Shown here: positions 37,923-46,455 of the stretch, in pieces | Position numbering within the stretch: the first letter of the stretch is position 1 | Layout of the letters: every line of letters starts with the position of its first letter | Assembly: GCF_000153325.1 (NCBI RefSeq) | Contig: NZ_CH724141.1 | Span: 445,185 to 509,184, forward strand | Length of the DNA: 64,000 nt | Reading direction: 5' to 3' | Source: Photobacterium sp. SKA34 | Lineage (GTDB): Bacteria > Pseudomonadota > Gammaproteobacteria > Enterobacterales > Vibrionaceae | Translations under genes and position numbers: made by a program | Notes under the pieces: model-generated | Databases searched by the model: none | Seen by the model: the letters and a program-made list of their open reading frames with translations, nothing else | What the model was told of the DNA's origin: nothing

Positions 37923-39023
37923 ATGTTAATTAATACTGCGCTCACCAAAATTGACAATGTATCGTCATCATCTGATATCAAACAAGCAGGGATGCTTGAT
38001 GAACTCTCAGACGCTACATTAGAGCAAGAAGGTTTCTCGAAAACATTACAAACATTTTCCCAGCAAGGCGAAAGTACTTTACCAGAGCTGCTATTAGGCA
38101 ATGCAAATGCAACAGATCTTGAACAGCGAGACCCAACAACAATGTCGCAACATCAAGCATTGCTGCCTGAACCGCCTAGTGAAATTGAAGCCAATATAAC
38201 CACTTCAATCGTTGGTGGTTTTTCACTTGATCACCTTGCTAAACTGCCAGATATACCGACAGCTACAAGCTCACTGTCCCCTGCTTTATTTAAGCAGCAA
38301 CCAGTTCTTACGAGTGTAATACCAAGCTCTCATCGAGTGCTTGACGGTGTCAAAATATCAGCGATTAACCATGCAAACAATCCTATTAAGGAAGTAATAA
38401 CACCACTAACAATAACTTCACTACCAAGTTTAGCCTTAGAAAAAATCTCATCGTTGAACACGGTAAAAACACCGGTTTTCAATGGTGAAATGCCCGCTGC
38501 ACAATCGGTTCAAAACCTTACAGCAGTCGAACAAGTTTTATCTGCTCAGGCACAAACACAAACCAACATAACGGTTAATCGTGTGAATTGGGCTCCTATA
38601 AGTATTGATCCTCAATCTCCACAATGGGGTGAGAAAATGCTGAATATTCTTCAAGATCGCGTTTCTCTTCAAGCGACACAAAACATGCAAGAAGCACGTA
38701 TTCGTTTAGATCCACCTGATCTTGGCAAACTTGATCTGATCGTCAAAATGGATGGCGATAAGTTGAATGTTCAAATCAGTGCCAATAACAATGCAGTACG
38801 TGATGCACTTAACCAAGTATCAGAACGTTTACGTCATGATCTCCAACAGCAGTTTGTCAGTGTCGACGTCAACATCAGTCATGACAAGCAACATTCCCAT
38901 TCAGATCAAACCGCACAACATTCAACCCAAGATGATAACGATCATAGGGTAATCACTTCCTCGTCATCATCAGACGTTGAAACATCGACAACCAATGAGC
39001 ATTGGTTATCTACGCTCGCATAA
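37923..39023 (+). CDS. lafE: Lateral hook-length control protein FliK (LafE)
   Basis: 366 residues. The long low-complexity N-terminal ruler part is followed by a conserved C-terminal domain (WGEKMLNILQDRVSLQATQNMQEARIRLDPPDLGKLDLIVKMDGDKLNVQISANNNAVRDALNQVSERLRHDLQQQ) with the PxxLGxLxV-like core that contacts FlhB. Starts after AAGGAG directly behind the FliT-like gene. Confidence 0.9.
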   Translation: MLINTALTKIDNVSSSSDIKQAGMLDELSDATLEQEGFSKTLQTFSQQGESTLPELLLGNANATDLEQRDPTTMSQHQALLPEPPSEIEANITTSIVGGFSLDHLAKLPDIPTATSSLSPALFKQQPVLTSVIPSSHRVLDGVKISAINHANNPIKEVITPLTITSLPSLALEKISSLNTVKTPVFNGEMPAAQSVQNLTAVEQVLSAQAQTQTNITVNRVNWAPISIDPQSPQWGEKMLNILQDRVSLQATQNMQEARIRLDPPDLGKLDLIVKMDGDKLNVQISANNNAVRDALNQVSERLRHDLQQQFVSVDVNISHDKQHSHSDQTAQHSTQDDNDHRVITSSSSSDVETSTTNEHWLSTLA

Positions 39024-39044
39024 TTTTTCTTATTTAGGATCAGG

Positions 39045-39533
39045 ATGATGACTAATAAAAAAACGTTTACTAATCTCTTAATCATATTGCTGATAAGCAT
39101 TATTGTTGCTGTCGTCACTTTTAGCGCTACTCTATGGTATAGCCAACAAAATAAGTCCTCCGCAAATACGAACACATGGTTCACAACATTATTTCAATCT
39201 GAACCAAAAGCCACGGCACAACCTGCCTTTCATCCTCTCGATAAAGTCATCGTAAGCGTAAAAGGAGAACGTCAATCTCATTATGTGATGATTGAACTTG
39301 CCGTACAAACCCACTATCCCGAACGTATGAAACAAATCGATAGCTACATGCCGCTCGTTCGCAATGCATTACTCAAAATGTTCAGTAAGAAAAAGTACGA
39401 AGAGTTACAAAACCAGCAATCTATCGATCAATTACAGCAAGAAGTAAAACAAACCCTGACCGCTGCCTTTGCCAATACTACGTTCGCTCGTGATATCGAT
39501 GATGTGCTTTTTACCAAATACGTCATTCAATAA
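39045..39533 (+). CDS. lafF: Lateral flagellar FliL (LafF)
   Basis: 162 residues with one N-terminal membrane segment (LLIILLISIIVAVVTFSATLWY) and a periplasmic domain ending in the FliL pattern (RNALLKMFSKKKYEEL...EVKQTLTAAF...DDVLFTKYVIQ). FliL supports stator torque near MotAB. Located 21 bases after fliK and 10 before lafS. Confidence 0.9.
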   Translation: MMTNKKTFTNLLIILLISIIVAVVTFSATLWYSQQNKSSANTNTWFTTLFQSEPKATAQPAFHPLDKVIVSVKGERQSHYVMIELAVQTHYPERMKQIDSYMPLVRNALLKMFSKKKYEELQNQQSIDQLQQEVKQTLTAAFANTTFARDIDDVLFTKYVIQ

Positions 39534-39543
39534 TGAGGTGAGT

Positions 39544-40272
39544 ATGCTTGATCACAACCCAACCACTCACTATGACCTAGATACAGCTCCATCGCCGCAA
39601 CAGCATCATATTGATGAAGATTTATTAATCCGTAATCACCTTGTTTTAGTGAAGCGCGTGGTAAATCAACTCCGTCACCATACTAGCTCACATTGCAGTT
39701 ATGAAGACATGCAACAAATTGGATTAATTGGACTATTAGAAGCTGCGCGACGTTATGGAAATGTCGAGGATCCTCAATTTCCTGCTTTTGCCGTATGTCG
39801 TATTCGTGGTGCGATTTTAGACGAACTGAGACGACTAGATTGGCGTTCACGTCACACACGCCAGCAAGCTCATGAGCTTAATGACATCACCCGTGACTTA
39901 ATGAAGCAACTTGGCCGACAGCCAACAGAAGCTGAGATCACGTCTGCACTTGGCATTGATAGTGAAAATTATCAGCTACGTTTACAAGCCTGTATGGCAA
40001 GTGAAATGCAAAGCCTTGACCAACTGTTAGAGGCAGGTAAAGAGCTAGATGCACCGCTGGAATATAACGGTGTTGAACATGAACATATGCGTCGCACACT
40101 GGAATATGCTTTAACACAATTATCAAGACGAGAGCAGTTGTTGCTGACCCTGTTTTATCAACATGAGCTAAATCTGCATGAGATCGCATTAGTGCTAGAC
40201 CTTACTCCACCCCGTATTTGTCAGCTGCATAAACAAGCACTGAAATCCCTCAATCACTCTTTATCGGCTTAG
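39544..40272 (+). CDS. lafS: Lateral flagellar sigma-28 factor LafS (FliA type)
   Basis: 242 residues from the ATG at 39544 (GAGGTG ribosome site); the longer frame is spurious. Regions 2, 3 and 4 of sigma-28 are present: RNHLVLVKRVVNQLRHH, DMQQIGLIGLLEAARRYG, FPAFAVCRIRGAILDELRRLDW and the C-terminal QLSRREQLLLTLFYQHELNLHEIALVLDLTPPRICQLHKQALKSL. It transcribes late lateral genes and is held by FlgM (58332). Confidence 0.94.
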   Translation: MLDHNPTTHYDLDTAPSPQQHHIDEDLLIRNHLVLVKRVVNQLRHHTSSHCSYEDMQQIGLIGLLEAARRYGNVEDPQFPAFAVCRIRGAILDELRRLDWRSRHTRQQAHELNDITRDLMKQLGRQPTEAEITSALGIDSENYQLRLQACMASEMQSLDQLLEAGKELDAPLEYNGVEHEHMRRTLEYALTQLSRREQLLLTLFYQHELNLHEIALVLDLTPPRICQLHKQALKSLNHSLSA

Positions 40273-40281
40273 GAGCTGTAT

Positions 40282-41139
40282 ATGCAAAAGTTTATCGGTG
40301 CCATCATCATTATTATTTGTGTATTTGGTGGCTATGTTTGGGCTGGCGGAAATTTACGTGCTATTTGGCAACCTGCTGAATTGTTAATTATTGCCGGAGC
40401 AACTTTGGGATCCTTGATCATTGGTAATCCACCGCATGTATTAAAGGAAATGCGCCAACAATTTCGTCAAATACTCTCGCCTCGTAATAATGAGGCTCAG
40501 TACTACATGGAATTGATGGCATTACTACAAACCTTGCTTGATACCGTTCGTAATAAAGGTTTTAAAGCACTCGATGAGCATATTGAGTCGCCTCAAAGCA
40601 GCACAATTTTCAATCGTTACCCTCTCATTAAGAACGATCATCATGTTATTTCTTTCATTACAGACAATTTACGTTTAATGGCAATGGGACAAATGTCGCC
40701 TTATGAACTTGAAGGGTTATTAGAACAAGAAATCAGTGCAATAGAAGAAGACTTACTCTTGCCTTCGCGTTCTATGCAACGCACCGCAGAAGCCTTACCT
40801 GGATTTGGTATTTTGGCAGCGGTGATGGGGATAATTATTACCATGCAAGCCATTGATGGCTCTATCGCCATGATTGGCTATCACGTTGCAGCCGCATTAG
40901 TCGGTACTTTTCTTGGGATTTTTGGCTGTTATTGCATTCTTGATCCTGCCAGTAATGCCATGGCACAGCGTGTTAAACGCAATATGTCGGCATTTGAATG
41001 TATAAGAGCAACACTTGTCGCCTATGTCGCTAAAAAGCCGACCTTATTAGCTATTGACGCAGGAAGAAAACATATTCAGCTAGACATTAAACCTACATTT
41101 AACGAAATGGAGAAGTGGCTAACTGAACAGGAGGTATAA
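40282..41139 (+). CDS. lafT: Lateral flagellar stator protein LafT (MotA)
   Basis: 285 residues, four membrane helices, of the E. coli-type MotA length. The cytoplasmic loop has the rotor-contacting charged residues (LGS..NPPHVLKEMRQQFRQIL; ALPGFGILAAVMGIIITMQAI; AAALVGTFLGIFGCYCIL). Forms the proton channel with LafU, whose ATG overlaps its stop. Confidence 0.95.
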   Translation: MQKFIGAIIIIICVFGGYVWAGGNLRAIWQPAELLIIAGATLGSLIIGNPPHVLKEMRQQFRQILSPRNNEAQYYMELMALLQTLLDTVRNKGFKALDEHIESPQSSTIFNRYPLIKNDHHVISFITDNLRLMAMGQMSPYELEGLLEQEISAIEEDLLLPSRSMQRTAEALPGFGILAAVMGIIITMQAIDGSIAMIGYHVAAALVGTFLGIFGCYCILDPASNAMAQRVKRNMSAFECIRATLVAYVAKKPTLLAIDAGRKHIQLDIKPTFNEMEKWLTEQEV

Positions 41140-42134
41140 TGCAGAACACAGAGCAGATCGTCTTTAAACGTGCAGTAAAACGACATTCACATCAACAACA
41201 CGGTGGCGCATGGAAAGTCGCTTTTGCTGATTTTATGATTGCTCTTATGGCACTTTTTCTAGTGCTTTGGCTTTTGCAAGTTGTTGACGAAAAAGAGCGA
41301 ACAGCTATTGTTGCTTACTTTAATAACTCCAGTGTTTTTGATGAAGGTTCTGGCAATCCTTTCGATACTGACAATAGCCCATCCCCTATTGATTTTGGCG
41401 GTGATGCAGCCGATATGAGTGCTCAAAATGCCGCTATGACAATGAAGTCTATTTACAATGGTAATGGTAACGGTCCAGAAAGTGATGCTTTAATCCCTGG
41501 TAGTTTTGAAACTCAAGAACAACTTTCCATTTTAGCATCTGTTGTTGAAGAGACTGCTAAACAGGTTTCAGCACAAGGCAATATTGCAATTGATATTACT
41601 CCACAAGGATTAAGAGTTACTTTACAAGATGATTTTAAACAAAATATGTTTCATCGAGGTAATGCGAATTTAACGCCTTTTTTTGAGGATGTCTTGCTCA
41701 CTATCGCTCCTATTTTCAAACAGATAAGTAATTCAATTATTATCAGTGGTCATACTGACGCCACACAATTTAAAAATCGATTTAGTCGCCAAACAAATTG
41801 GGAACTCTCTTCGTCACGTGCAAATGTTGCGAGACAAACATTGATATCAGGCGGCATGCCAAGTGATCGAGTTTTGCAAGTCGCGGGCATGGCAGAGCGA
41901 GCGCTATTAAATAAACAAGATCCAAGTGCCAGTGAAAATCGTCGTATAGAACTATTTGTCTTGACCACATCTGCAGCTAATGTTGTAGATGCGCTATTTG
42001 GAAAAGGTGCTCCAGAAAGTATTATAAAAGCACAAGATGATACGCGTTTAAAGAAACCCGTATTGCGAAGTGACTTAATAAACCTTTCAATACCAACAAC
42101 GAAAAGTGCGCCACCAACTATGTCTAACTTTTAA
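41139..42134 (+). CDS. lafU: Lateral flagellar stator protein LafU (MotB)
   Basis: 331 residues. One N-terminal membrane helix contains the essential channel aspartate (D31 in VAFADFMIALMALFLVLW). The C-terminal OmpA/MotB peptidoglycan-binding domain is complete (IIISGHTDATQFKNRFSRQTNW, LSSSRANVARQ, ENRRIELFVL). Last gene of the lateral motor operon; MotY (broken here) would anchor this stator. Confidence 0.95.
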   Translation: MQNTEQIVFKRAVKRHSHQQHGGAWKVAFADFMIALMALFLVLWLLQVVDEKERTAIVAYFNNSSVFDEGSGNPFDTDNSPSPIDFGGDAADMSAQNAAMTMKSIYNGNGNGPESDALIPGSFETQEQLSILASVVEETAKQVSAQGNIAIDITPQGLRVTLQDDFKQNMFHRGNANLTPFFEDVLLTIAPIFKQISNSIIISGHTDATQFKNRFSRQTNWELSSSRANVARQTLISGGMPSDRVLQVAGMAERALLNKQDPSASENRRIELFVLTTSAANVVDALFGKGAPESIIKAQDDTRLKKPVLRSDLINLSIPTTKSAPPTMSNF

Positions 42135-42202
42135 GTTATATTTTATTAATATGGTCAACGTACCCAGCATAAAACGATACTTTTTTAGTGGATATTTAAC
42201 TA

Positions 42203-42496
42203 ATGAATTATACAGAATTAAAACAGCGGAAAGCTGATAACTTACAAAAAACCTTTCTTTGGTTAATTGTTATCGACTATATACTGCTGTCTTTTTTTCT
42301 GTTTCAACTGTCGGCCCTAAATTTAAGGGCGGGTACAGTTATTAGCTTATTGTTGATTTTCTATAATGGACTACTTGCTTTTTTTTGTTTCCATCGCGCC
42401 AATCGAATAGACGATGGTTATATTATATATCCAATAATTTCAGCAATTCTACTTGCGTTTATTTGCTTTCTTTATTTCTTTTTCTTAGTTGCTTAG
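42203..42496 (+). CDS. Small membrane protein of unknown function
   Basis: 97 residues with three hydrophobic segments (FLWLIVIDYILLSFFLFQLSAL, VISLLLIFYNGLLAFFCF, YPIISAILLAFICFLYFFF) and a basic start. Not recognised. It sits 68 bases after lafU on the same strand, so it could be read with the motor operon, but nothing ties it to flagella. Its end overlaps the opposite-strand gene below by 38 bases. Confidence 0.55.
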   Translation: MNYTELKQRKADNLQKTFLWLIVIDYILLSFFLFQLSALNLRAGTVISLLLIFYNGLLAFFCFHRANRIDDGYIIYPIISAILLAFICFLYFFFLVA

Positions 42497-42770
42497 AGCT
42501 GACGATGCAAAAACTGACTAAAGCTTTTCCAAGCCAAAAGCTGATAACAAACAACACCATCAAAAAGACACTGCTACATGCATGCGACCACACAGCAGAT
42601 AAACGAAAGAAATAACCAAAGCTAAAAGCAATGCCATTGAATGCTTCAAGCGGCATCTGTAACCACGGCGTATTAGTTGAGTGTCCTATTGCTGCAACCA
42701 CACAAACTAAAATAATGCAGGCAATACATAAGCCCAATTTATTTTCGACATGCTTCATTTTATTCATCAC
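42459..42770 (-). CDS. Small membrane protein of unknown function
   Basis: 103 residues with two to three hydrophobic stretches (GLCIACIILVCVVAAIG, FNGIAFSFGYFF, VFLMVLFVISFWLGKALVSF) and a charged C-terminus. Not recognised. Tail-to-tail overlap with the previous gene. Alternative ATGs lie two and five codons in. The opposite-strand overlap lowers confidence that both are expressed. Confidence 0.5.
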   Translation of the reverse strand: MMNKMKHVENKLGLCIACIILVCVVAAIGHSTNTPWLQMPLEAFNGIAFSFGYFFRLSAVWSHACSSVFLMVLFVISFWLGKALVSFCIVSSKQLRKRNKESK

Positions 42771-42883
42771 CCTATATTCGTTAGTGTGTTTTTATAGACG
42801 AATATGTGACTTTTCTTGATATGATTTCAGTATTAATTGATGTAATCCAATAAAATAGATAGGAAAACACAAACGTATAGAAT

Positions 42884-42931
42884 CTAAAACGGGTTACCCA
42901 ACAGTAACCATTAATCACTGCTGGATGACCC
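42884..42931 (-). terminator. Imperfect terminator hairpin after the methyltransferase gene
   Basis: On the minus strand GGGTCATCCAGCAGT and ACTGTTGGGTAACCC (42931-42891) form a long imperfect stem, followed by GTTTTAG. It lies immediately downstream of the gene ending at 42940. Confidence 0.5.
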
Positions 42932-42939
42932 TTTAATCG

Positions 42940-43692
42940 TTACTTCTTCACACACACGACGATCGCATTACCTGATTCCCCATTCCAAGGAATTAGTTTC
43001 TCGTAATCATGTTCAAACATATGAACATCAAAATATGGCTCAAGTAGCGCTTGAAGTTCAATAAAGCTCACCGCAACCATTGGATGCTCATCATGCCAAA
43101 TTTCAGTATTGAGTGTATCCGCTTTTTCAATACTCAATTTCAGCGCTTGTTTTTCACCTTCACCTTGATAATACCAACCAGAGCTGAAAGTAAAGCGGCT
43201 GTTATCATGTTCAACACTGTGGCTGACAAAGTAACTGTTGTTGATTAAGTTCTTTTCAACCGCATTGAAACAAAATATACCATCTTCTTTTAACGCCGCA
43301 TGTGCACTTTCAATACAACGCGTTAAATTGGCAAGACCATCGCTGTAATGAATGGAATACAAGAAACAGGTGATCAAATCCAATGGCTGATCAACGTTAA
43401 ATTCACACATATTCTGCAAAACAAAGGAGGCTTCTGGACAGCGAAGCTTTGCTAGATCCAGCATTGGCTGATTGATATCTAAACCAGTACTTTGAAAGCC
43501 ATGGTCAATAAAGTGACGAACATGAGGGCCTGTACCACAGGCTAGATCTAGATGTCGCGTACCTTTATTACCAAAAAGCTGGTGAAGGCGACGAATAGAC
43601 TCGGCTTGAGCTTGATAATTAATATCAGCACACATTAAATCGTAGTAAGAAGATAGATCTGTATACAGCGCTGTAGAAGTGATTGTTGCCAA
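42940..43692 (-). CDS. Class I SAM-dependent methyltransferase
   Basis: 250 residues. The SAM-binding motif I is HLDLACGTGPHVRHF (residues about 43-57), with GLDINQPMLDLAK as motif II and ITCFLYSIHY around motif IV. The substrate cannot be told; it resembles small-molecule methyltransferases. Stands alone in the block of non-flagellar genes within the lateral cluster. Confidence 0.85.
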   Translation of the reverse strand: MATITSTALYTDLSSYYDLMCADINYQAQAESIRRLHQLFGNKGTRHLDLACGTGPHVRHFIDHGFQSTGLDINQPMLDLAKLRCPEASFVLQNMCEFNVDQPLDLITCFLYSIHYSDGLANLTRCIESAHAALKEDGIFCFNAVEKNLINNSYFVSHSVEHDNSRFTFSSGWYYQGEGEKQALKLSIEKADTLNTEIWHDEHPMVAVSFIELQALLEPYFDVHMFEHDYEKLIPWNGESGNAIVVCVKK

Positions 43693-44064
43693 TATCTTAT
43701 ACCGTGTAGGGTTATTAACTGGCGCGGATAGTATAGTAATTGACGCCTGTTAAAAAACACGGATTTTTATCATTACGATAAATTTTATTCACCAACAATA
43801 TAAAAAGTAATATTAATTGAGCGCATCCCTTTAATCACAGTTCTAACAACACTGGATTATTTACATCCACTTACAAATTAAACTGAGGGCTCCCCTTGTA
43901 TGCCTAGTTATTAATCACATAGGATAGAGACATACCTTTATAGGTTAATTTAATCATAAAACAATAAATTAAATATTATTTCAATATATAACAACACCAA
44001 AAGCTTATTACTCAAACTTTCGTTTTTCAATTTTCATACGCTGGTGAAATATAAAGGAATAATT
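43693..44064. other. Intergenic region with no gene seen
   Basis: About 370 AT-rich bases between the divergent methyltransferase and small hypothetical genes. It presumably holds both promoters. No coding frame, hairpin with T tract or clear repeat was recognised. Confidence 0.5.
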
Positions 44065-44349
44065 ATGACGATTAAATTTCAGTTTTTCACACTTAATAAC
44101 GACAGAAGTCAATTTACATTTCTTGACATGTCATCATCGACATTTCATAAAGAAAAGGAGATTTTACTCTCTCAAAATTATGAAGTTTTAGATGATATTA
44201 TTTATGCAAAGACTAGTGAAGAAGCCGTTGAGCACTACAAATCTGATTACATATATGTATTAGAAGAAACTACAAAAGCTATAAATCCACTTTATTCTCT
44301 TATACTGTTTATCATCGAATCTACGCGAGCTTATTTTAAACGTAAGTAA
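44065..44349 (+). CDS. Hypothetical protein
   Basis: 94 residues starting MTIKFQFFTLNNDRSQF behind AAGGAA; a longer frame from 44044 is less likely. Soluble N-terminal part and a weakly hydrophobic C-terminal stretch (NPLYSLILFIIES). Not recognised. It precedes the SDR gene by 71 bases on the same strand. Confidence 0.6.
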   Translation: MTIKFQFFTLNNDRSQFTFLDMSSSTFHKEKEILLSQNYEVLDDIIYAKTSEEAVEHYKSDYIYVLEETTKAINPLYSLILFIIESTRAYFKRK

Positions 44350-44420
44350 CTAAAATAAAACTATTTAGCTAAACTCATCGTATTATTGTTTTATAATTTC
44401 AATTCGATGGGTTTTACTTT

Positions 44421-45128
44421 ATGAATATATTGATAATTGGTGGTACAGGCGGCATTGGCTCAGCTTTGATCAACTTATTAATAAACCAAAACACTGAAAA
44501 CACGATTCATAGTACATACCATATTACACAGCCTGAACTGATGCACCCTCAACTCACTTGGTATCAAGTCGATGTCAGTAAAGATTCTGATGTGGCCGAG
44601 TTATCAGAAACCGTTAACCAGCTTGATATCGTGATCAATGCGGTTGGCATGTTACACAGTGGCGATATGATGCCAGAAAAAACTATTACTCAATTTGATA
44701 GTGATTTTTTCAATCAAAATATCTCAACGAACGTATTACCTACTCTGCTCATCGCTAAGCACTTATCTCCTAAATTAAAATCAAAAACATTGAATTACTT
44801 TGTTACTGTTTCAGCAAAAATTGGCAGTATTGAAGACAATAATTTAGGTGGATGGATAAGTTACCGAAGCTCAAAAGCAGCCTTAAATATGGCTTTGAAA
44901 ACCATTAGTATTGAATGGAAAAATAAAAAGTTTAATACCTGTGTATTCGCTTTTCATCCCGGCACTACAGACACTAACTTATCAAAGCCTTTTCAGCGCA
45001 ACGTACCTGAAGGTAATTTACAGACGCCCGAAAAAGTCGCTGCAGCATTAATTAACTTGCTACAGCGACTGAGCTTAAAAGATAATGGAAAATTCTTTAG
45101 CTACGATGGCACTGAAATTCCATGGTAA
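44421..45128 (+). CDS. Short-chain dehydrogenase/reductase (SDR family)
   Basis: 235 residues. The nucleotide-binding motif GGTGGIGSALI is at residues 8-18, the NAVG motif near 74, and the active-site Tyr/Lys pattern in SYRSSKAALNM near 153-163. Resembles C-factor/CsgA-type SDR proteins. Substrate unknown. Convergent with the permease gene, only 4 bases apart. Confidence 0.88.
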   Translation: MNILIIGGTGGIGSALINLLINQNTENTIHSTYHITQPELMHPQLTWYQVDVSKDSDVAELSETVNQLDIVINAVGMLHSGDMMPEKTITQFDSDFFNQNISTNVLPTLLIAKHLSPKLKSKTLNYFVTVSAKIGSIEDNNLGGWISYRSSKAALNMALKTISIEWKNKKFNTCVFAFHPGTTDTNLSKPFQRNVPEGNLQTPEKVAAALINLLQRLSLKDNGKFFSYDGTEIPW

Positions 45129-45132
45129 AGAT

Positions 45133-46032
45133 TTAAAATATCCAGCTATATAAGTAGCCTGAACTCATAGCCATGGTTAAAACAACCGTAACAAAAGCAA
45201 TAATCATTGGTGTTTTAAATATTGATTTCAATAAGATAACTTCTGTTAAACTTGCGCCAGCACTACCAATAATTAATGCCATCACCGCCCCTAATCCCAT
45301 TCCTTTTGCAGCTAATGCGGCACTTAACGGAATGACGGCTTCTGCGCGAATATATAATGGAATACCAATGACAGCCGCTACCGGAATTGCAAATGGATTA
45401 TTATCACTTGCGATTTTCGCGATGAATTCAGTTGGCATAAAACCGTAAATTAATGAGCCAATAGCGATACCACCGATTAGGTACGGCAGTACTTTTTTGA
45501 AGTCTTTCCATGTTGTATTCCAGATTTTTTTCCATTTATTGGTTTCAACTTTCGCCCCACCACAGCTTTTAGCACCACATGACGATTCAGGTTCAATATA
45601 GGCTTCTGACTTTACAAAGCGTTCAAAATTGAGCTTTTCTAATAGCACGCCGGCAATAACAGACACTCCCATCGCCACCACAAAATAGAATGCCGCAACT
45701 TTAATACCAAAGGTTACAACAAATAAACCAATGATTACGGGGTTAAGCAGTGGACTTGCTAAAAGGAACACTATCATAGTTCCAAAACCCGCTTTAGCTC
45801 TAAGTAATCCTTTTAAAAACGGGATTGTCGAACAAGAACAAAACGGAGTAATAGCTGCTAATAATGCAGCAACAACATAACCCTTACCTTTCTTTCCACT
45901 TAATATTCTCTGAATTTTTGCTGGTGGAATATAACTTTGTAACACACCAACCAAAAAGCTAATCAACAAAAACAATAGCGTTAACTCAGTCGCTAAGAAG
46001 AGGAACATCTCTAACGTATCTTTTAACATCAC
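45133..46032 (-). CDS. DUF318/ArsP-type permease (metal or organoarsenic efflux)
   Basis: 299 residues with about eight hydrophobic helices. The family hallmark is the cysteine pair in ITPFCSCSTIPFLKGLL near residue 62. A Cys-rich cytoplasmic loop (SSCGAKSCGGAK) near 165 could bind metal. Members include ArsP (methylarsenite efflux) and related Cu/Zn exporters; the substrate is not settled. Divergent from an ArsR-type regulator, with duplicated operator-like elements between them. Confidence 0.82.
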   Translation of the reverse strand: MMLKDTLEMFLFLATELTLLFLLISFLVGVLQSYIPPAKIQRILSGKKGKGYVVAALLAAITPFCSCSTIPFLKGLLRAKAGFGTMIVFLLASPLLNPVIIGLFVVTFGIKVAAFYFVVAMGVSVIAGVLLEKLNFERFVKSEAYIEPESSCGAKSCGGAKVETNKWKKIWNTTWKDFKKVLPYLIGGIAIGSLIYGFMPTEFIAKIASDNNPFAIPVAAVIGIPLYIRAEAVIPLSAALAAKGMGLGAVMALIIGSAGASLTEVILLKSIFKTPMIIAFVTVVLTMAMSSGYLYSWIF

Positions 46033-46049
46033 AACACCTAAGACTATAC

Positions 46050-46121
46050 TTCTAGAATAATCGAAATATAATTGATCTTTATTGGATAGATCAAGTTATT
46101 TCTAGTATTATCGAAATATAA
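46050..46121. repeat. Two direct operator-like repeats between permease and ArsR genes
   Basis: TTCTAGAATAATCGAAATAT (46050-46069) and TTCTAGTATTATCGAAATAT (46100-46119) are near-identical copies 50 bases apart. Each has imperfect dyad symmetry (ATTTC..GAAAT in the second). Probable binding sites of the adjacent ArsR repressor. Confidence 0.6.
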
Positions 46122-46141
46122 ATTCAGTAAGGGTAGCAACA

Positions 46142-46438
46142 ATGGATACAGAGATCATCGCTAAAGCATTGAAAGAGTTAGGACATCCGACACGATTGAT
46201 GATTTACAAAACAGTAATTAGAGCAGGTCATCAAGGTATTGCTGTTGGAGGGTTACAAGAAAAGCTTTCCGTTCCTGGCTCAACCCTCTCTCATCATATT
46301 GCTGGGCTGGCCTCTGCAGGGCTCATATCACAACGTAGGGAAGGACGGACTTTGTTTTGTGTCGCTGAATATCAGAAACTGGATTCAGTAATTACGTATC
46401 TAAAAGATGAATGTTGCGCAGACGAAAATCAAAAATAA
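46142..46438 (+). CDS. ArsR-family metalloregulator
   Basis: 98 residues. Winged helix-turn-helix: LKELGHPTRLMIYKTVIRAG..., LQEKLSVPGSTLSHHIAGLASAGLISQRREGRTLFCVA. The C-terminus has a Cys pair (DECCADE), a likely metal- or metalloid-sensing site. Divergent from the permease, which it probably represses until the ligand binds. Confidence 0.88.
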   Translation: MDTEIIAKALKELGHPTRLMIYKTVIRAGHQGIAVGGLQEKLSVPGSTLSHHIAGLASAGLISQRREGRTLFCVAEYQKLDSVITYLKDECCADENQK

Positions 46439-46455
46439 ACGTGTAGTAAGTGGCA

